Assembly: GCF_900089585.1 (NCBI RefSeq)
Contig: NZ_FLRH01000003.1
Span: forward strand, 3,486,501-3,550,500
Source of the DNA: Micromonospora sediminicola
Lineage (GTDB): Bacteria > Actinomycetota > Actinomycetes > Mycobacteriales > Micromonosporaceae
Length of the DNA: 64,000 bases
Direction: 5' to 3'
The translations under genes and the position numbers were made by a program. Of the stretch, positions 7,563 to 15,909 are shown piece after piece; position 1 is the first letter of the stretch; every line of letters begins with the position of its first letter. The notes under the pieces were generated by a model. That model ran no database searches. It had not been told where the DNA came from and saw only the letters and a list, made by a program, of their open reading frames with translations.

Positions 7563-8660
7563 ATGCACATCAACGGCATCGACCATCTCGAACTGTACGT
7601 GGGGGACGCCCGGCAGGCGGCCTTCTACTTCGACACCGCGGTCGGGTTCCGGCTGCGCGGCCAGGGCGGACCGGAGACCGGGCTGGCCGGGCAGCGCTCG
7701 CTGCTGCTGGCCCAGGCCGGCATCCGGCTGCTGCTGACCACCGGCCTGTCCGCCGAACATCCGGCCGCCACGTACGTGCACCGGCACGGCGACGGCATCG
7801 CGGTGGTCGCGCTGGCCGTCGACGACGCCGCCGGGGCGTACGCGGAGCTGGTGGCCCGGGGTGCGACCGGGGTGACGCCACCGCGCACCTTCACCGACGG
7901 GAAGGCCGAGGTGGTGCTCGCCGAGGTCGGCGGCTTCGGCGACGTGCTGCACCGCCTCGTCGAGCGGCGCGGTGACCACGACGTGTTCCTGCCCGGCGCG
8001 ATCGAGCCGGTGGCCGCCCCGGACGGCGACGCGCTGCTGGCCGAGGTCGACCACCTGGCGGTCTGCGTGCCACCCGGGCAGCTCGACGAGACGGTCGCGC
8101 ACTACGAGAAGGTGTTCGGCTTCGCCGAGATCTTCACCGAACACATCGAGGTCGCCGGCCAGGCGATGAACTCCAAGGTGGTGCAGAGCCCGTCCGGGCA
8201 GGTCACCTTCGTGCTGCTGGAGCCGGACACGGGCGCCCGGGCCGGGCAGATCGAGGACTTCCTGCGCTGGCACGCCGGCGCCGGGGTGCAGCACCTGGGG
8301 CTGCGCACCGACGACATCGTCACCGCGGTCGGCGCGCTCGCCGGCCGGGGGGTGCGGTTCGCCCGCACGCCCGGTGCCTACTACGACCACCTGGAACAGC
8401 GGGTCGGTCGGCTGGACGCGCCGGTGGACCGGCTGCGGGAGCTGAGCATCCTGGTCGACTCCGACCACGACGGGCAGCTGCTGCAGATCTTCACCGAGTC
8501 GATGCACGTGCGCCGCACCCTCTTCCTCGAACTCATCGAGCGGCGCGGGGCGCGCACCTTCGGCAGCGGCAACATCAAGGCGCTCTACGAAGCGAAGGAA
8601 CGCGAACTGACCGCGGCGGGGGCGATCCCCGCCGCCGCGGCCGGAGGGGTGACGGCATGA
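7563..8660 (+). CDS. hmaS: 4-hydroxymandelate synthase
   Basis: Non-haem Fe(II) dioxygenase of the HPPD/HmaS family, 365 residues with two vicinal-oxygen-chelate halves. It converts 4-hydroxyphenylpyruvate and O2 to 4-hydroxymandelate and CO2. Iron ligands are His164 (EVDHLAV), His244 (GVQHLGL) and Glu323 (LFLELIERRGA). Two features favour HmaS over homogentisate-forming HPPD. The HPPD segment with conserved Pro and Asn (PxNEP) is FVLLEPD here, and the segment AMNSKVVQSPSG closely resembles known glycopeptide-cluster HmaS. Start ATG 7563 has a strong purine-rich site upstream. It provides the first step of hydroxyphenylglycine formation; the next two steps are encoded 15 kb downstream. Confidence 0.87.
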   Translation: MHINGIDHLELYVGDARQAAFYFDTAVGFRLRGQGGPETGLAGQRSLLLAQAGIRLLLTTGLSAEHPAATYVHRHGDGIAVVALAVDDAAGAYAELVARGATGVTPPRTFTDGKAEVVLAEVGGFGDVLHRLVERRGDHDVFLPGAIEPVAAPDGDALLAEVDHLAVCVPPGQLDETVAHYEKVFGFAEIFTEHIEVAGQAMNSKVVQSPSGQVTFVLLEPDTGARAGQIEDFLRWHAGAGVQHLGLRTDDIVTAVGALAGRGVRFARTPGAYYDHLEQRVGRLDAPVDRLRELSILVDSDHDGQLLQIFTESMHVRRTLFLELIERRGARTFGSGNIKALYEAKERELTAAGAIPAAAAGGVTA

Positions 8661-9637
8661 GGGAACGCACCGAGCGAAGCGAGGGCCGTGAGGCCATGCC
8701 CGGCCGGCACGGCATGACCACCATCGATCCCGGACTGACCGCCGAGGAGGAGGCGCTGCTGCCCTCCGACGACGACGTCCGGCACTACGCCGAGCACGGC
8801 TGGTACCTGTCGAAGAAGCTGCTCACCGACGACGAGGTGGACGAGCTGGTCGCCGCCACCGACCGCTACTACGCCGGGGAACGCGACCGGCGGCTGCCGG
8901 TGCGCCCGCCGAAGCTCGCCTACTGGGAGCCGGCCAAAGGCGACGTGCAGCGGCACAACGACTACGTGCACCACGAGCACGACGGCATCGCCCGGATCCT
9001 GCGCAAGCCGCTGATCGGGGCGGTCGCCGCCCGGCTCGCGCGGGCCGCCGAGATCCGGGTCTTCCAGTCGACGCTGATCTGGAAGCCGCCGATCGCCGGC
9101 GAGCCGTCCAACATCGTGCCCTGGCACTTCGACAAGCACTACTGGGCGTCCTCGTCGTCGGAGCGCATGCTCACCGCGTTCATCCCGTTCCACGACTGCG
9201 GCGAGGAGATGGGCACCATCACCATGGTCGACGGCTCGCACCGCTGGCGGGAGATCGGCGCCGACGACACCGTGGTCCGGCACTTCGCCGACCGGGACCG
9301 CGGCCAGCTCGAGGCGATGCTCGCCGAGAACGCGGCCCACAACCACGCCGAGATCCGCAAGATCCCGATGGTGATCCCCAAGGGACACATGAGCTTCCAC
9401 CACTGCCGCACCTACCACGGAAGCGGCGCGAACGTCAGCGGGCGCCCCCGGCGGGCGATCTCGCTGCACCTGCAGGACGGCGACAACGCCTGGCGGGAGT
9501 ATCCGCTCTCCGACGGCACGCTCGCCGCGTACAACCACGACGTGCTGGTCCGCCGCACCCACGAGGGGCGGCCGGACTACGCGGACCCCGATTACTGCCC
9601 GGTCATCTGGCGCGACCGCGCCCAGCAGGGAGGCTGA
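8657..9637 (+). CDS. Phytanoyl-CoA dioxygenase (PhyH) family Fe(II)/2-oxoglutarate oxygenase
   Basis: A 326-residue cupin-fold oxygenase. The facial triad is visible as His157 and Asp159 (PWHFDKHYW) and His254 ([10 protein letters not shown]), with a basic 2-oxoglutarate-binding segment [10 protein letters not shown] after it. It would hydroxylate, desaturate or otherwise oxidise a pathway intermediate. ATG 8657 overlaps the hmaS stop, but the first 20 residues ([10 protein letters not shown]) are encoded by a GAACGCACCGAGCGAAGCGAGG-type motif. Such motifs are frequent near actinobacterial gene starts, so ATG 8696 or 8714 could be the real start. Coupled to hmaS and DUF3050, it likely acts on the same intermediate series. 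Confidence 0.85.
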   Translation: MRERTERSEGREAMPGRHGMTTIDPGLTAEEEALLPSDDDVRHYAEHGWYLSKKLLTDDEVDELVAATDRYYAGERDRRLPVRPPKLAYWEPAKGDVQRHNDYVHHEHDGIARILRKPLIGAVAARLARAAEIRVFQSTLIWKPPIAGEPSNIVPWHFDKHYWASSSSERMLTAFIPFHDCGEEMGTITMVDGSHRWREIGADDTVVRHFADRDRGQLEAMLAENAAHNHAEIRKIPMVIPKGHMSFHHCRTYHGSGANVSGRPRRAISLHLQDGDNAWREYPLSDGTLAAYNHDVLVRRTHEGRPDYADPDYCPVIWRDRAQQGG

Positions 9638-9639
9638 CA

Positions 9640-10437
9640 ATGTCACGGTACGACTGGGGTAGGACGCACCCGGGCATCGAGCGGCTGGAGCGGGCGGTGA
9701 CCGAGCGCCGCGACGTGGTGGTCAAGCACCCGCTCTACGCCAACCTGGACACCCACGACGCGCTCGTCACGTTCATGGAGCACCACGTCTTCGCGGTCTG
9801 GGACTTCATGTCCCTGCTGAAGTCGTTGCAGCGCCAGCTGACCTGCGTCACCGTGCCGTGGATCCCGACCGGTCCGACCGGCAGCCGCCGTCTGATCAAC
9901 GACATCGTCATGGTCGAGGAGAGCGACGAGCTGGGCGAGGGCTACATCAGCCACTTCGAGCTGTACGTGCGGGGCATGACCGAGGCCGGCGCGGACACCA
10001 CGGCGGTGGAGAAGCTGGTCGAGCTGCTGCGGGCCGGCCGGCCGGTGACCGAGGCGCTCGGCGCGGCCGGCGTGCCCGCGCCCTCGGCGGCGTTCGCCGG
10101 CACCACCTGGCGGATCATCGAGACCACCCCGGTGCACTGCCAGGCGGCTGCGTTCGCGTTCGGCCGGGAGGACCTCATCCCGGAGATGTTCACCCAGGTC
10201 GTCGCCGTCAACGAGCGCAGCAACCGGTTGAACACGTTCGTCGACTACCTGGAGCGGCACATCGAGGTCGACGGGGAGCAGCACACCCCGATGGCCATGC
10301 AGATGCTCGCCGACCTGTGCGGCGACGACGACACGAAGTGGCAGGAGTGCGCGGACACGGTGAACGCGGCGCTGACCGCCCGCGCCCGCCTCTGGGACGA
10401 CATCCTCGCCGCGATCAAGGAGGGCCGTCCGGCGTGA
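9640..10437 (+). CDS. DUF3050 family haem-oxygenase-like protein (putative dimetal oxidase)
   Basis: A 265-residue all-helical protein whose motifs match the DUF3050 family: [16 protein letters not shown] (about 47-62), [21 protein letters not shown] (about 90-110) and [15 protein letters not shown] (about 202-216). The conserved Glu/His residues in these helices are arranged as in haem-oxygenase-fold diiron oxidases/oxygenases, whose members fragment or N-oxidise amino and fatty acids. The reaction of DUF3050 proteins is not established to my knowledge. Only 2 bases separate it from the PhyH gene, and its stop overlaps the E1 alpha start, so it belongs to the pathway operon. Confidence 0.8.
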   Translation: MSRYDWGRTHPGIERLERAVTERRDVVVKHPLYANLDTHDALVTFMEHHVFAVWDFMSLLKSLQRQLTCVTVPWIPTGPTGSRRLINDIVMVEESDELGEGYISHFELYVRGMTEAGADTTAVEKLVELLRAGRPVTEALGAAGVPAPSAAFAGTTWRIIETTPVHCQAAAFAFGREDLIPEMFTQVVAVNERSNRLNTFVDYLERHIEVDGEQHTPMAMQMLADLCGDDDTKWQECADTVNAALTARARLWDDILAAIKEGRPA

Positions 10438-11405
10438 CCGACTCCGACCCGGTCCGGCTCTACCGGACGGTCCGGCTGATCCGCCGCTTCGAGGAGCGGG
10501 CGATCGAGCTGGTCGACTCCGGGGAGATCGTCGGCGGCATCCACCCGTACCTCGGGCAGGAGGGGGTGGCCGCCGGGGTCTGCGCGGCGCTCGCCGCCGA
10601 CGACCTGGTCACCGGTACCCACCGCGGGCACGGGCACGTGCTGGCCAAGGGTGCCGACCCGGCCCGGATGCTGGCCGAGCTGTGCGGCCGGGTCACCGGG
10701 CTCAACCGGGGCCGGGGCGGGTCGATGCACGCCGCCGACTTCGGCGTCGGTGTGCTCGGCGCCAACGCCATCGTCGGGGCCGCCGGCGCGATCCTCACCG
10801 GTGCGGTGTGGGAGCGCCGGCGGCGCGGCGCCGACATCGTCGGCGCGACGTTCTTCGGCGACGGCGCGGTCAACGAGGGCATGCTGCTGGAGGCGTTCAA
10901 CCTGGCCGCGCTCTGGCGGATACCGGTGCTGTTCGTCTGCGAGAACAACGGCTGGGCCACCACCATGCCGGTCGCCGGCGCGGTCGCCGGCACGATCGGC
11001 GGCCGGGCCGCCGCGTTCGGCATGCCGGCGGCCGCCGTCGACGGGCAGGACCCCGAGGCGGTACGCGAGGTCACCGCCGCCGCCGTCGCGCGGATGCGCG
11101 CCGGCGGCGGCCCCGAGCTGATCGAGGCGCACACCCACCGGTTCGACGCCCACCACACCTTCGAACACCGGGTACGCCTCGACTACCGCCCGCCCGAGGA
11201 GGTGGCGGCCGGGCGTTCCCGGGACCCGGTCGACATCCAGGGCGCCCGGCTGCCCCCGGCGGTACGCGCCGACGTCGACGCCGCCGTCGAGGCGGTCCTC
11301 GACGCGGCCGTCGACTTCGCGCTGGCCGGACCGCACCCCGACCCGGCGACCGCCCTGGACCACCTGTACGCCAGCGGGCTCACCGCCCGGACCGGAGGTG
11401 GCTGA
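10434..11405 (+). CDS. 2-oxoacid dehydrogenase E1 alpha subunit (TPP-dependent, acetoin dehydrogenase-like)
   Basis: A 323-residue thiamin-diphosphate enzyme subunit. The TPP motif GDG...NN is seen as [10 protein letters not shown] through [13 protein letters not shown] (residues about 140-180), with the typical THRGHGH and GGSMH motifs before it. GTG 10434 overlaps the DUF3050 stop and the stop overlaps the beta subunit start. E1 normally decarboxylates a 2-oxoacid and passes the acyl group to a lipoyl E2. No E2 or E3 gene is nearby, so a stand-alone acyl-transfer or carboligation role, or borrowing of a housekeeping E2, must be considered. Confidence 0.9.
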   Translation: MTDSDPVRLYRTVRLIRRFEERAIELVDSGEIVGGIHPYLGQEGVAAGVCAALAADDLVTGTHRGHGHVLAKGADPARMLAELCGRVTGLNRGRGGSMHAADFGVGVLGANAIVGAAGAILTGAVWERRRRGADIVGATFFGDGAVNEGMLLEAFNLAALWRIPVLFVCENNGWATTMPVAGAVAGTIGGRAAAFGMPAAAVDGQDPEAVREVTAAAVARMRAGGGPELIEAHTHRFDAHHTFEHRVRLDYRPPEEVAAGRSRDPVDIQGARLPPAVRADVDAAVEAVLDAAVDFALAGPHPDPATALDHLYASGLTARTGGG

Positions 11406-12370
11406 TGCCCCGGCTCTCCTACCGCAGGGCGCTCACCCGGGCGCTCGCCGACGAGATGACCCGCGACGAGTCGGTCGTGGTGCTCGGCGAGGACATCCGG
11501 GTGGCCGCCGCCAACGTCACCACCGGCCTGCTCAAGCGGTTCGGCCCGGACCGGGTCCGCGACACACCGCTGTCCGAGCAGGCGTTCACCAGCTTCGCCA
11601 CCGGCGCGGCGCTGGCCGGGGCCCGCCCGGTGGTGGAGTTCCAGATCCCGTCGTTGCTGTTCCTGGTCTTCGAGCAGATCGTCAACCACGCGCACAAGTT
11701 CCCGCTGATGACCGGCGGCCAGTGCGCGGTGCCGGTCACCTACCTGGTGCCCGGCTCCGGCTCCCGTACCGGCTGGGCCGGGCAGCACTCCGACCACCCG
11801 TACGCGCTGTTCGCCCACGTCGGGGTGACCACCGTGGTGCCGGCCACCCCGGCCGACGCGTACGGCCTGCTGGTCTCCGCGATCCGCTGCGACGACCCGG
11901 TGGTGGTCTTCGCCCCGGCCGGCGCGCTCGACCTGCGGGCGGACGTCACCGACCTCGCGCCGGTGCCGTTGGGCCGGGGCGTGGTCCGCCGGCCGGGTGA
12001 CGACGTCACCGTGGTCGCCGTCGGGCACCTGGTGCACGACGCGCTCGCGGTCGCCGACGAGCTGGCCGACCAGGCGTCGGTGGAGGTCTTCGACCCCCGC
12101 ACGCTGTACCCGTTCGACTGGGACGGGCTGGTGGACTCGGTGACCCGTACCGGGCGTCTGGTCGTCGTCGACGACGGCAACCGGTCCTGCGGCATCGCCG
12201 GGGAGATCATCGCGACGGTGGTCGAGCGGGTCCGGCTGGCCGCGCCACCCCGCCGGGTCACCCGGCCCGACGGCGCCGTGCTGCCGTTCGCGCCGGCCCT
12301 GGACCGGGCCGTGCAGCCCGGCCGGGACCAGCTCGCCGCCGCCATCCAACTGACCCTCAAGGACGGATGA
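11405..12370 (+). CDS. 2-oxoacid dehydrogenase E1 beta subunit
   Basis: A 321-residue transketolase-type partner of the preceding alpha subunit, starting in TGATG overlap. It shows LGEDIRVA, DTPLSEQAFTSFATGAALAGARPVVEFQ and VVVDDGNRSCGIAGEI, the conserved beta-subunit segments (pyrimidine-domain glutamate in the SEQ segment). It completes the TPP active site at the alpha/beta interface. It is distinct from the BCKDH-type pair at 35.4-37.6 kb in the same window, which does have an E2. Confidence 0.9.
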   Translation: MPRLSYRRALTRALADEMTRDESVVVLGEDIRVAAANVTTGLLKRFGPDRVRDTPLSEQAFTSFATGAALAGARPVVEFQIPSLLFLVFEQIVNHAHKFPLMTGGQCAVPVTYLVPGSGSRTGWAGQHSDHPYALFAHVGVTTVVPATPADAYGLLVSAIRCDDPVVVFAPAGALDLRADVTDLAPVPLGRGVVRRPGDDVTVVAVGHLVHDALAVADELADQASVEVFDPRTLYPFDWDGLVDSVTRTGRLVVVDDGNRSCGIAGEIIATVVERVRLAAPPRRVTRPDGAVLPFAPALDRAVQPGRDQLAAAIQLTLKDG

Positions 12371-12373
12371 ACC

Positions 12374-13723
12374 ATGGACCCGAACTACCCGTGGCCGCCG
12401 CTCGGCCAGGCGTGGACCGACCTGCCCGAGTCCACCCGCGCGGCGATGGTGGCGGCCGGCGCCGAGACGTGGGAGAAGATCTTCCACGGCCGGGCCACCT
12501 ACAACAGGCAGTGGCGGCTGGCCCGCCCGCCGGTGCTCACCGCGGACGCGTTCGGTGAGCTGAACGAGGTCTGCGACCGGATCGCCCAGCTCATCCTGGA
12601 GGCGTGCCGGCGCCGCGCCGGCACCGCCGGTGAGCTGCGCCGGCTGCTCGACGTGCCGGAGGGGGAGACCCGCCTGCTCGACCCGGACGAGGCGCTGCAC
12701 GACGGGCTGCTCGCCGCGTACCGCCCGGACGTGCTCTTCTCCGGCGGCGTGCCGTGCATCGTGGAGTACAACATCGACAGCAGCCTCGGCGGCGGCTTCG
12801 ACGCCGACACGGTGATCCAGCGCTACGCGGAGCTGTACCGCTCGCGCGACCTGCTCGACGGCCTGCGGCCTGCGCCGTCCCTGCTGGACCAGCGGTTCGT
12901 GGCGATCCGGGACACGCTCGGCCTGCCCGAGGGCGCCCGGGTGGCGCTGCTGATGGACTTCGAGGCGGACTATCCCGGGCTGGACGATCCGGAGACGTTC
13001 ATCCGGATCCTCTCGCCGCTGGTCGACCAGGCCCGGCCGTTCGGCATCGACCTGGTCATCGCCCCGCTCGCCACCGCCACGCTGGACGAGGAGAGTCGGC
13101 TCGTCGTCGGCGGCGCGCCGGTGGACGCGCTGTTCCGGTTGTTCGTGCCGAACCGGGTCACGCCCAGCGCCGGCCTGGACGCGGTGGCCGGCGCGCTGGC
13201 CGCCGGGACGCTGCCGATGTTCGTCAGCAGCGCGGCCTGGCTGCTCAGCAACAAGCTCAATTACGCCTGGCTCTGGGCCGACCTCGACCTGCTGCCGGAG
13301 CCCGACCGGGCGTTGATCCGCCGGTACGTGCCGCACACCGTCGCGCTCACCGCCGACCAGCTCGACCGGGCGCTGGCCGGGCAGGCCGACCTGGTCGCTA
13401 AGCCGGCCGGCGGCTCGGCCGGGCACGGGGTGCTGATTGGCCGGGAGATGAGCGCGGTGGCCTGGGAGGACGGGGTGCGCGCCGCGATCGACGCGGGCGG
13501 CAACATCCTGCAGCGCTATCACGAGGCGGACCGGGTGGCGATGGACTTCGTGCAGATCGAGACCGGGGAGACGGTCAGCGCCGAGGTGCCCTGGAGCCTC
13601 GCCCCCTACCTGTTCGGGCGCACCGGCTCCGGCGCGCTGGCCCGGGTCGGCTATCCCGGCTGCGAGGGTGTGCTCAACCTGGCCCGGGGTGTCCTCATGA
13701 CCGGCGTCCTCCTCACCGACTGA
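12374..13723 (+). CDS. ATP-grasp-like protein (probable amide/ester ligase)
   Basis: A 449-residue cytosolic protein separated by 3 bases from E1 beta. It has IVEYNIDSSLGGGFD (about 132-146), and a C-terminal part with LVAKPAGGSAGHGVLIG (about 340-356) and RVAMDFVQIETGETVSAEVPWSL. These resemble the glycine-rich nucleotide loop and metal-binding strand of (circularly permuted) ATP-grasp ligases, such as the glutathionylspermidine-synthase-like group. These enzymes join a carboxylate to an amine through an acyl phosphate. The family call is by motif only and the substrates are unknown. Being last in the operon, it could form the amide of a hydroxyphenylglycine-type acid. That is inference. Confidence 0.55.
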   Translation: MDPNYPWPPLGQAWTDLPESTRAAMVAAGAETWEKIFHGRATYNRQWRLARPPVLTADAFGELNEVCDRIAQLILEACRRRAGTAGELRRLLDVPEGETRLLDPDEALHDGLLAAYRPDVLFSGGVPCIVEYNIDSSLGGGFDADTVIQRYAELYRSRDLLDGLRPAPSLLDQRFVAIRDTLGLPEGARVALLMDFEADYPGLDDPETFIRILSPLVDQARPFGIDLVIAPLATATLDEESRLVVGGAPVDALFRLFVPNRVTPSAGLDAVAGALAAGTLPMFVSSAAWLLSNKLNYAWLWADLDLLPEPDRALIRRYVPHTVALTADQLDRALAGQADLVAKPAGGSAGHGVLIGREMSAVAWEDGVRAAIDAGGNILQRYHEADRVAMDFVQIETGETVSAEVPWSLAPYLFGRTGSGALARVGYPGCEGVLNLARGVLMTGVLLTD

Positions 13724-14546
13724 CCCCGCCGGCGGCCGGGGTGGTGAAGAAGGCGGCCAGCGGGGTGGTGAGGGCCGGCGGGGCGACGGCGATGCCGTTG
13801 TGCGGGCTGCCGGGAACGCGCAGCGTGCGGGCCCGGGGGAGGACGGTGGCAAGGAGGTCGTTGGTCTCGGTGAAGAACGGTGCGGCCTTGGCTCCGCTGA
13901 TCAGCAGCGTCTCGGCGGTGATGCCGGCGTACTGCTCGGCCGGCCCCTCGTGGGCCACGATCTGGCGTGACTCGACGAGCGTCATGCCCACCAGCGAACC
14001 CATCGTCCGGCCGACCTCGGTGCGCAGGAACGCACGGGTGAGGGCCGTGCGCACCGCCAGCGGAAGCCGGGACGCGGCGGACTGCGGGTTGACGGCGGCG
14101 GCCACGATCGCGAGGGCGCGGGCGGTGTCGCCGGCCCGGACGGCGGCCTCGGCCGGATCCAGGAACGCCGTCGACATGCCGTGGCCGTCGAGTCGCAGCG
14201 GGGCGTCGTAGACCGCGATCCGCTCCAGCGGCAGCCGCAGCGCGGCGCGCAGCACCACGAACGCGCCGTAGCTGTGCCCGATCGCCCAGTGGGTGCCGGT
14301 GTGCGCGAGCACCGCGCCGAGGTCGTCGATCTCCTGCTCCACCGTGTACGGCTCACGCCGTGGCGGCGCGTCCGCCCGACCCCGCCGGTTGTACAGGTGC
14401 ACGGTGAACCGGTCGGCGAGCCGGGCGGCGAGGCGACGGTACTCCGCGATCGTCACCCCGCCGCCGTGCACCACCACGAGCCCCGGCCCGGTGCCCGTGG
14501 AGTGCACGACGATGCCCGCGCCGTCCGGCGCCGTGATCCGGTGCAT
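13713..14546 (-). CDS. Alpha/beta-hydrolase
   Basis: A 277-residue alpha/beta-hydrolase with an HGGG oxyanion segment (VVVHGGG), nucleophile elbow GHSYG (Ser about 92) and late His in GSPHNG (about 250). There is no signal peptide. It converges with the ATP-grasp gene (11-base overlap of 3' ends) and is divergent from the TetR gene, with a strong operator between them. It is therefore probably the direct target of that repressor and may serve in resistance or processing. Substrate unknown. Confidence 0.85.
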   Translation of the reverse strand: MHRITAPDGAGIVVHSTGTGPGLVVVHGGGVTIAEYRRLAARLADRFTVHLYNRRGRADAPPRREPYTVEQEIDDLGAVLAHTGTHWAIGHSYGAFVVLRAALRLPLERIAVYDAPLRLDGHGMSTAFLDPAEAAVRAGDTARALAIVAAAVNPQSAASRLPLAVRTALTRAFLRTEVGRTMGSLVGMTLVESRQIVAHEGPAEQYAGITAETLLISGAKAAPFFTETNDLLATVLPRARTLRVPGSPHNGIAVAPPALTTPLAAFFTTPAAGGVSR

Positions 14547-14569
14547 GACTGTCCCCTCTCCGACCCCTC

Positions 14570-14594
14570 AAACTGCGAACGACGTTTGCAGTTT
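14570..14594. promoter_or_regulatory. 25-bp palindromic operator between hydrolase and TetR genes
   Basis: Arms AAACTGC (14570-14576) and GCAGTTT (14588-14594) with an inner AACG/CGTT pair form a near-perfect 25-bp dyad. Only the centre and one symmetric pair mismatch. It sits in the 59-bp divergent gap and is the obvious binding site for the adjacent TetR repressor. Confidence 0.7.
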
Positions 14595-14605
14595 ACAGTG
14601 GGAGG

Positions 14606-15274
14606 GTGAGCGACGCATCCACCGGAGGGTCGATCTGGGCCCGGCCCCGGCGCGGCACCCGCGGCCCGACCCCGACGCACGGCCGGGACGAGATCGCCGC
14701 CGCCGCGGTCGCGCTGGCCGACGCCGACGGGCTGGGCGCCGTGTCGATGCGGGCGGTGGCCGGCGCGCTCGGCATGGCCGCCGGCTCGCTCTACCGGCAC
14801 CTGTCCTCCCGCGACGACCTGCTGGACCTGATGGTCGATCGGTGCGTGGGAGAGTTGCGGCCGTACCCGACCGACGACGGGAGCTGGACCGACCAGTTCC
14901 TCCTGCTGGCCCGCCGCCAACTCGCGCTGCACCGTCGCCACCCGTGGCTGCCGGACGCGCTCTCCCGACGGGCGGTGCCCGGGCCGAACACGCTCGCCTA
15001 CTTCGACGTCTGTCTGCGCATCCTGGCGCCGGTCCCGGCCGGCGTCGCCGCGAAGTTCGAGGCGATCGCCATGGTCACCGGCGTGGTCTCGCTCTTCGCC
15101 CGCAGCGCGGCGGCCACCGGCACGGTGACGTTCGACCACGTCGACCTGGCGGACCACCCGCACCTGGCGGCGGCGTTCGCCGCCCCCTCGCCGGCCCCGC
15201 CGCCCGGGGACGACCTGTTCGCCCGCACGCTGCGCGCGCTGCTCACCGGCCTCCTGACCGCCGACCGGCCCTGA
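14606..15274 (+). CDS. TetR family transcriptional regulator
   Basis: A 222-residue repressor. The N-terminal HTH is seen at about residues 28-72 (GRDEIAAAAVALADADGLGAVSMRAVAGALGMAAGSLYRH), with the GSLYRHLSSRDDLLDLM recognition helix typical of TetR_C_1 members. The ligand domain is unassigned. The proposed GTG 14606 directly abuts GGGAGG with no spacer, so translation may be leaderless or inefficient. It likely autoregulates and controls the divergent hydrolase through the palindrome between them. Confidence 0.88.
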   Translation: MSDASTGGSIWARPRRGTRGPTPTHGRDEIAAAAVALADADGLGAVSMRAVAGALGMAAGSLYRHLSSRDDLLDLMVDRCVGELRPYPTDDGSWTDQFLLLARRQLALHRRHPWLPDALSRRAVPGPNTLAYFDVCLRILAPVPAGVAAKFEAIAMVTGVVSLFARSAAATGTVTFDHVDLADHPHLAAAFAAPSPAPPPGDDLFARTLRALLTGLLTADRP

Positions 15275-15300
15275 GGTGCCCTGCCCCGGCCACCGATGGG

Positions 15301-15593
15301 CGGTTCCCGGTGTGCCCGACCGTGCCTGGGCCGTGTCCGGCGTCGGTGGTGGTGTTCGGGTGGGGCGGTGTGATGTGTCTTCGACTGTCTTTCGAGGGGG
15401 CGGTTCCTGGTGTCCGGCCGCGCCTGGTCGTGTCCGGTCTCGGTGGTGGTGTTCGGGTGGGGCGGTGTGATGTGTCTTCGACTGTCTTTCGAGAGGGCGG
15501 TTCCTGGTGTCCGGCCGCGCCTGGTCGTGTCCGGTCTTCGTGGTGGCGTTCGCGTCGGGCAGCGCGATGCGTTTCCGCTGCCTTTCGAGCTGA
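15301..15593. repeat. Three tandem copies of a 97-100 bp repeat
   Basis: Units start at CGGTTCC in 15301, 15401 and 15498 (periods 100 and 97). Shared segments include GGTGGTGTTCGGGTGGGGCG, TGTGATGTGTCTTCGACTG and TCTTTCGAG. The third copy has diverged in its second half. The period is not a multiple of three and no convincing gene uses it; an in-frame reading of 64 residues here is probably spurious. The third unit runs into a large inverted repeat that shares the CTTTCGAG end. Confidence 0.8.
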
Positions 15594-15680
15594 TATCAGA
15601 AACGACTCAGAGCGTGCCGGCCACGGGCGGATCCCGGCGACGGCGTCGGTGAGTCGTTGGTGATATCAGCTCGAAAGGCA
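15579..15680. repeat. Inverted repeat with 31-nt arms (CTTTCGAGCTGATATCA type)
   Basis: Arms at 15579-15609 and 15650-15680 match at 29 of 31 positions, ending TGCCTTTCGAGCTGATATCA outside and AACGACTCA inside, around a 40-base spacer. It can form a long hairpin and may terminate transcription from the TetR side. It looks like a mobile or dispersed palindromic element. Confidence 0.75.
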
Positions 15681-15909
15681 CTCGCAGGCGATCAGTCTCC
15701 GCCACAGGCTCCGGGAGTCGTCCAGCCCTGTCGGGCCCGGCGTGTGTGCTCGCGCGAACCCGGCCGTGCCGGAGTCGCCGGCCCGACCGAGCAGCGAGCC
15801 GCACGCCTGAGCCGCGCCGCGAGCCGCACGCCTGAGCCGCTCACGTTCGGACCGGACCGGCGCGCAGAGCCGCGCCACGGACGGCGTCGGGCCGGGCCGG
15901 TGTGGCCGG
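15681..15909. other. Gene-free stretch with a short direct repeat
   Basis: No supported gene lies between the inverted repeat and the SGNH hydrolase stop. A 22-base segment (GCGAGCCGCACGCCTGAGCC...) occurs twice at 15794 and 15819 (period 25). Readings in this stretch lack homologous motifs. Confidence 0.5.

Noticed and set aside
7563..8660. 4-hydroxyphenylpyruvate dioxygenase of tyrosine catabolism
   Set aside because: The HPPD PxNEP segment is missing and the AMNSKVVQS segment matches HmaS; no homogentisate pathway genes are near. HmaS preferred, though assay is needed.
11183..13852. Long minus-strand frame opposite E1 beta and ATP-grasp
   Set aside because: It covers genes with clear motifs on the plus strand; its own sequence is low-complexity and lacks recognisable domains.
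15276..15652. Small plus-strand proteins over the tandem repeats
   Set aside because: The frame is open only because of GC bias; different copies are read in different frames and no ribosome site is present.
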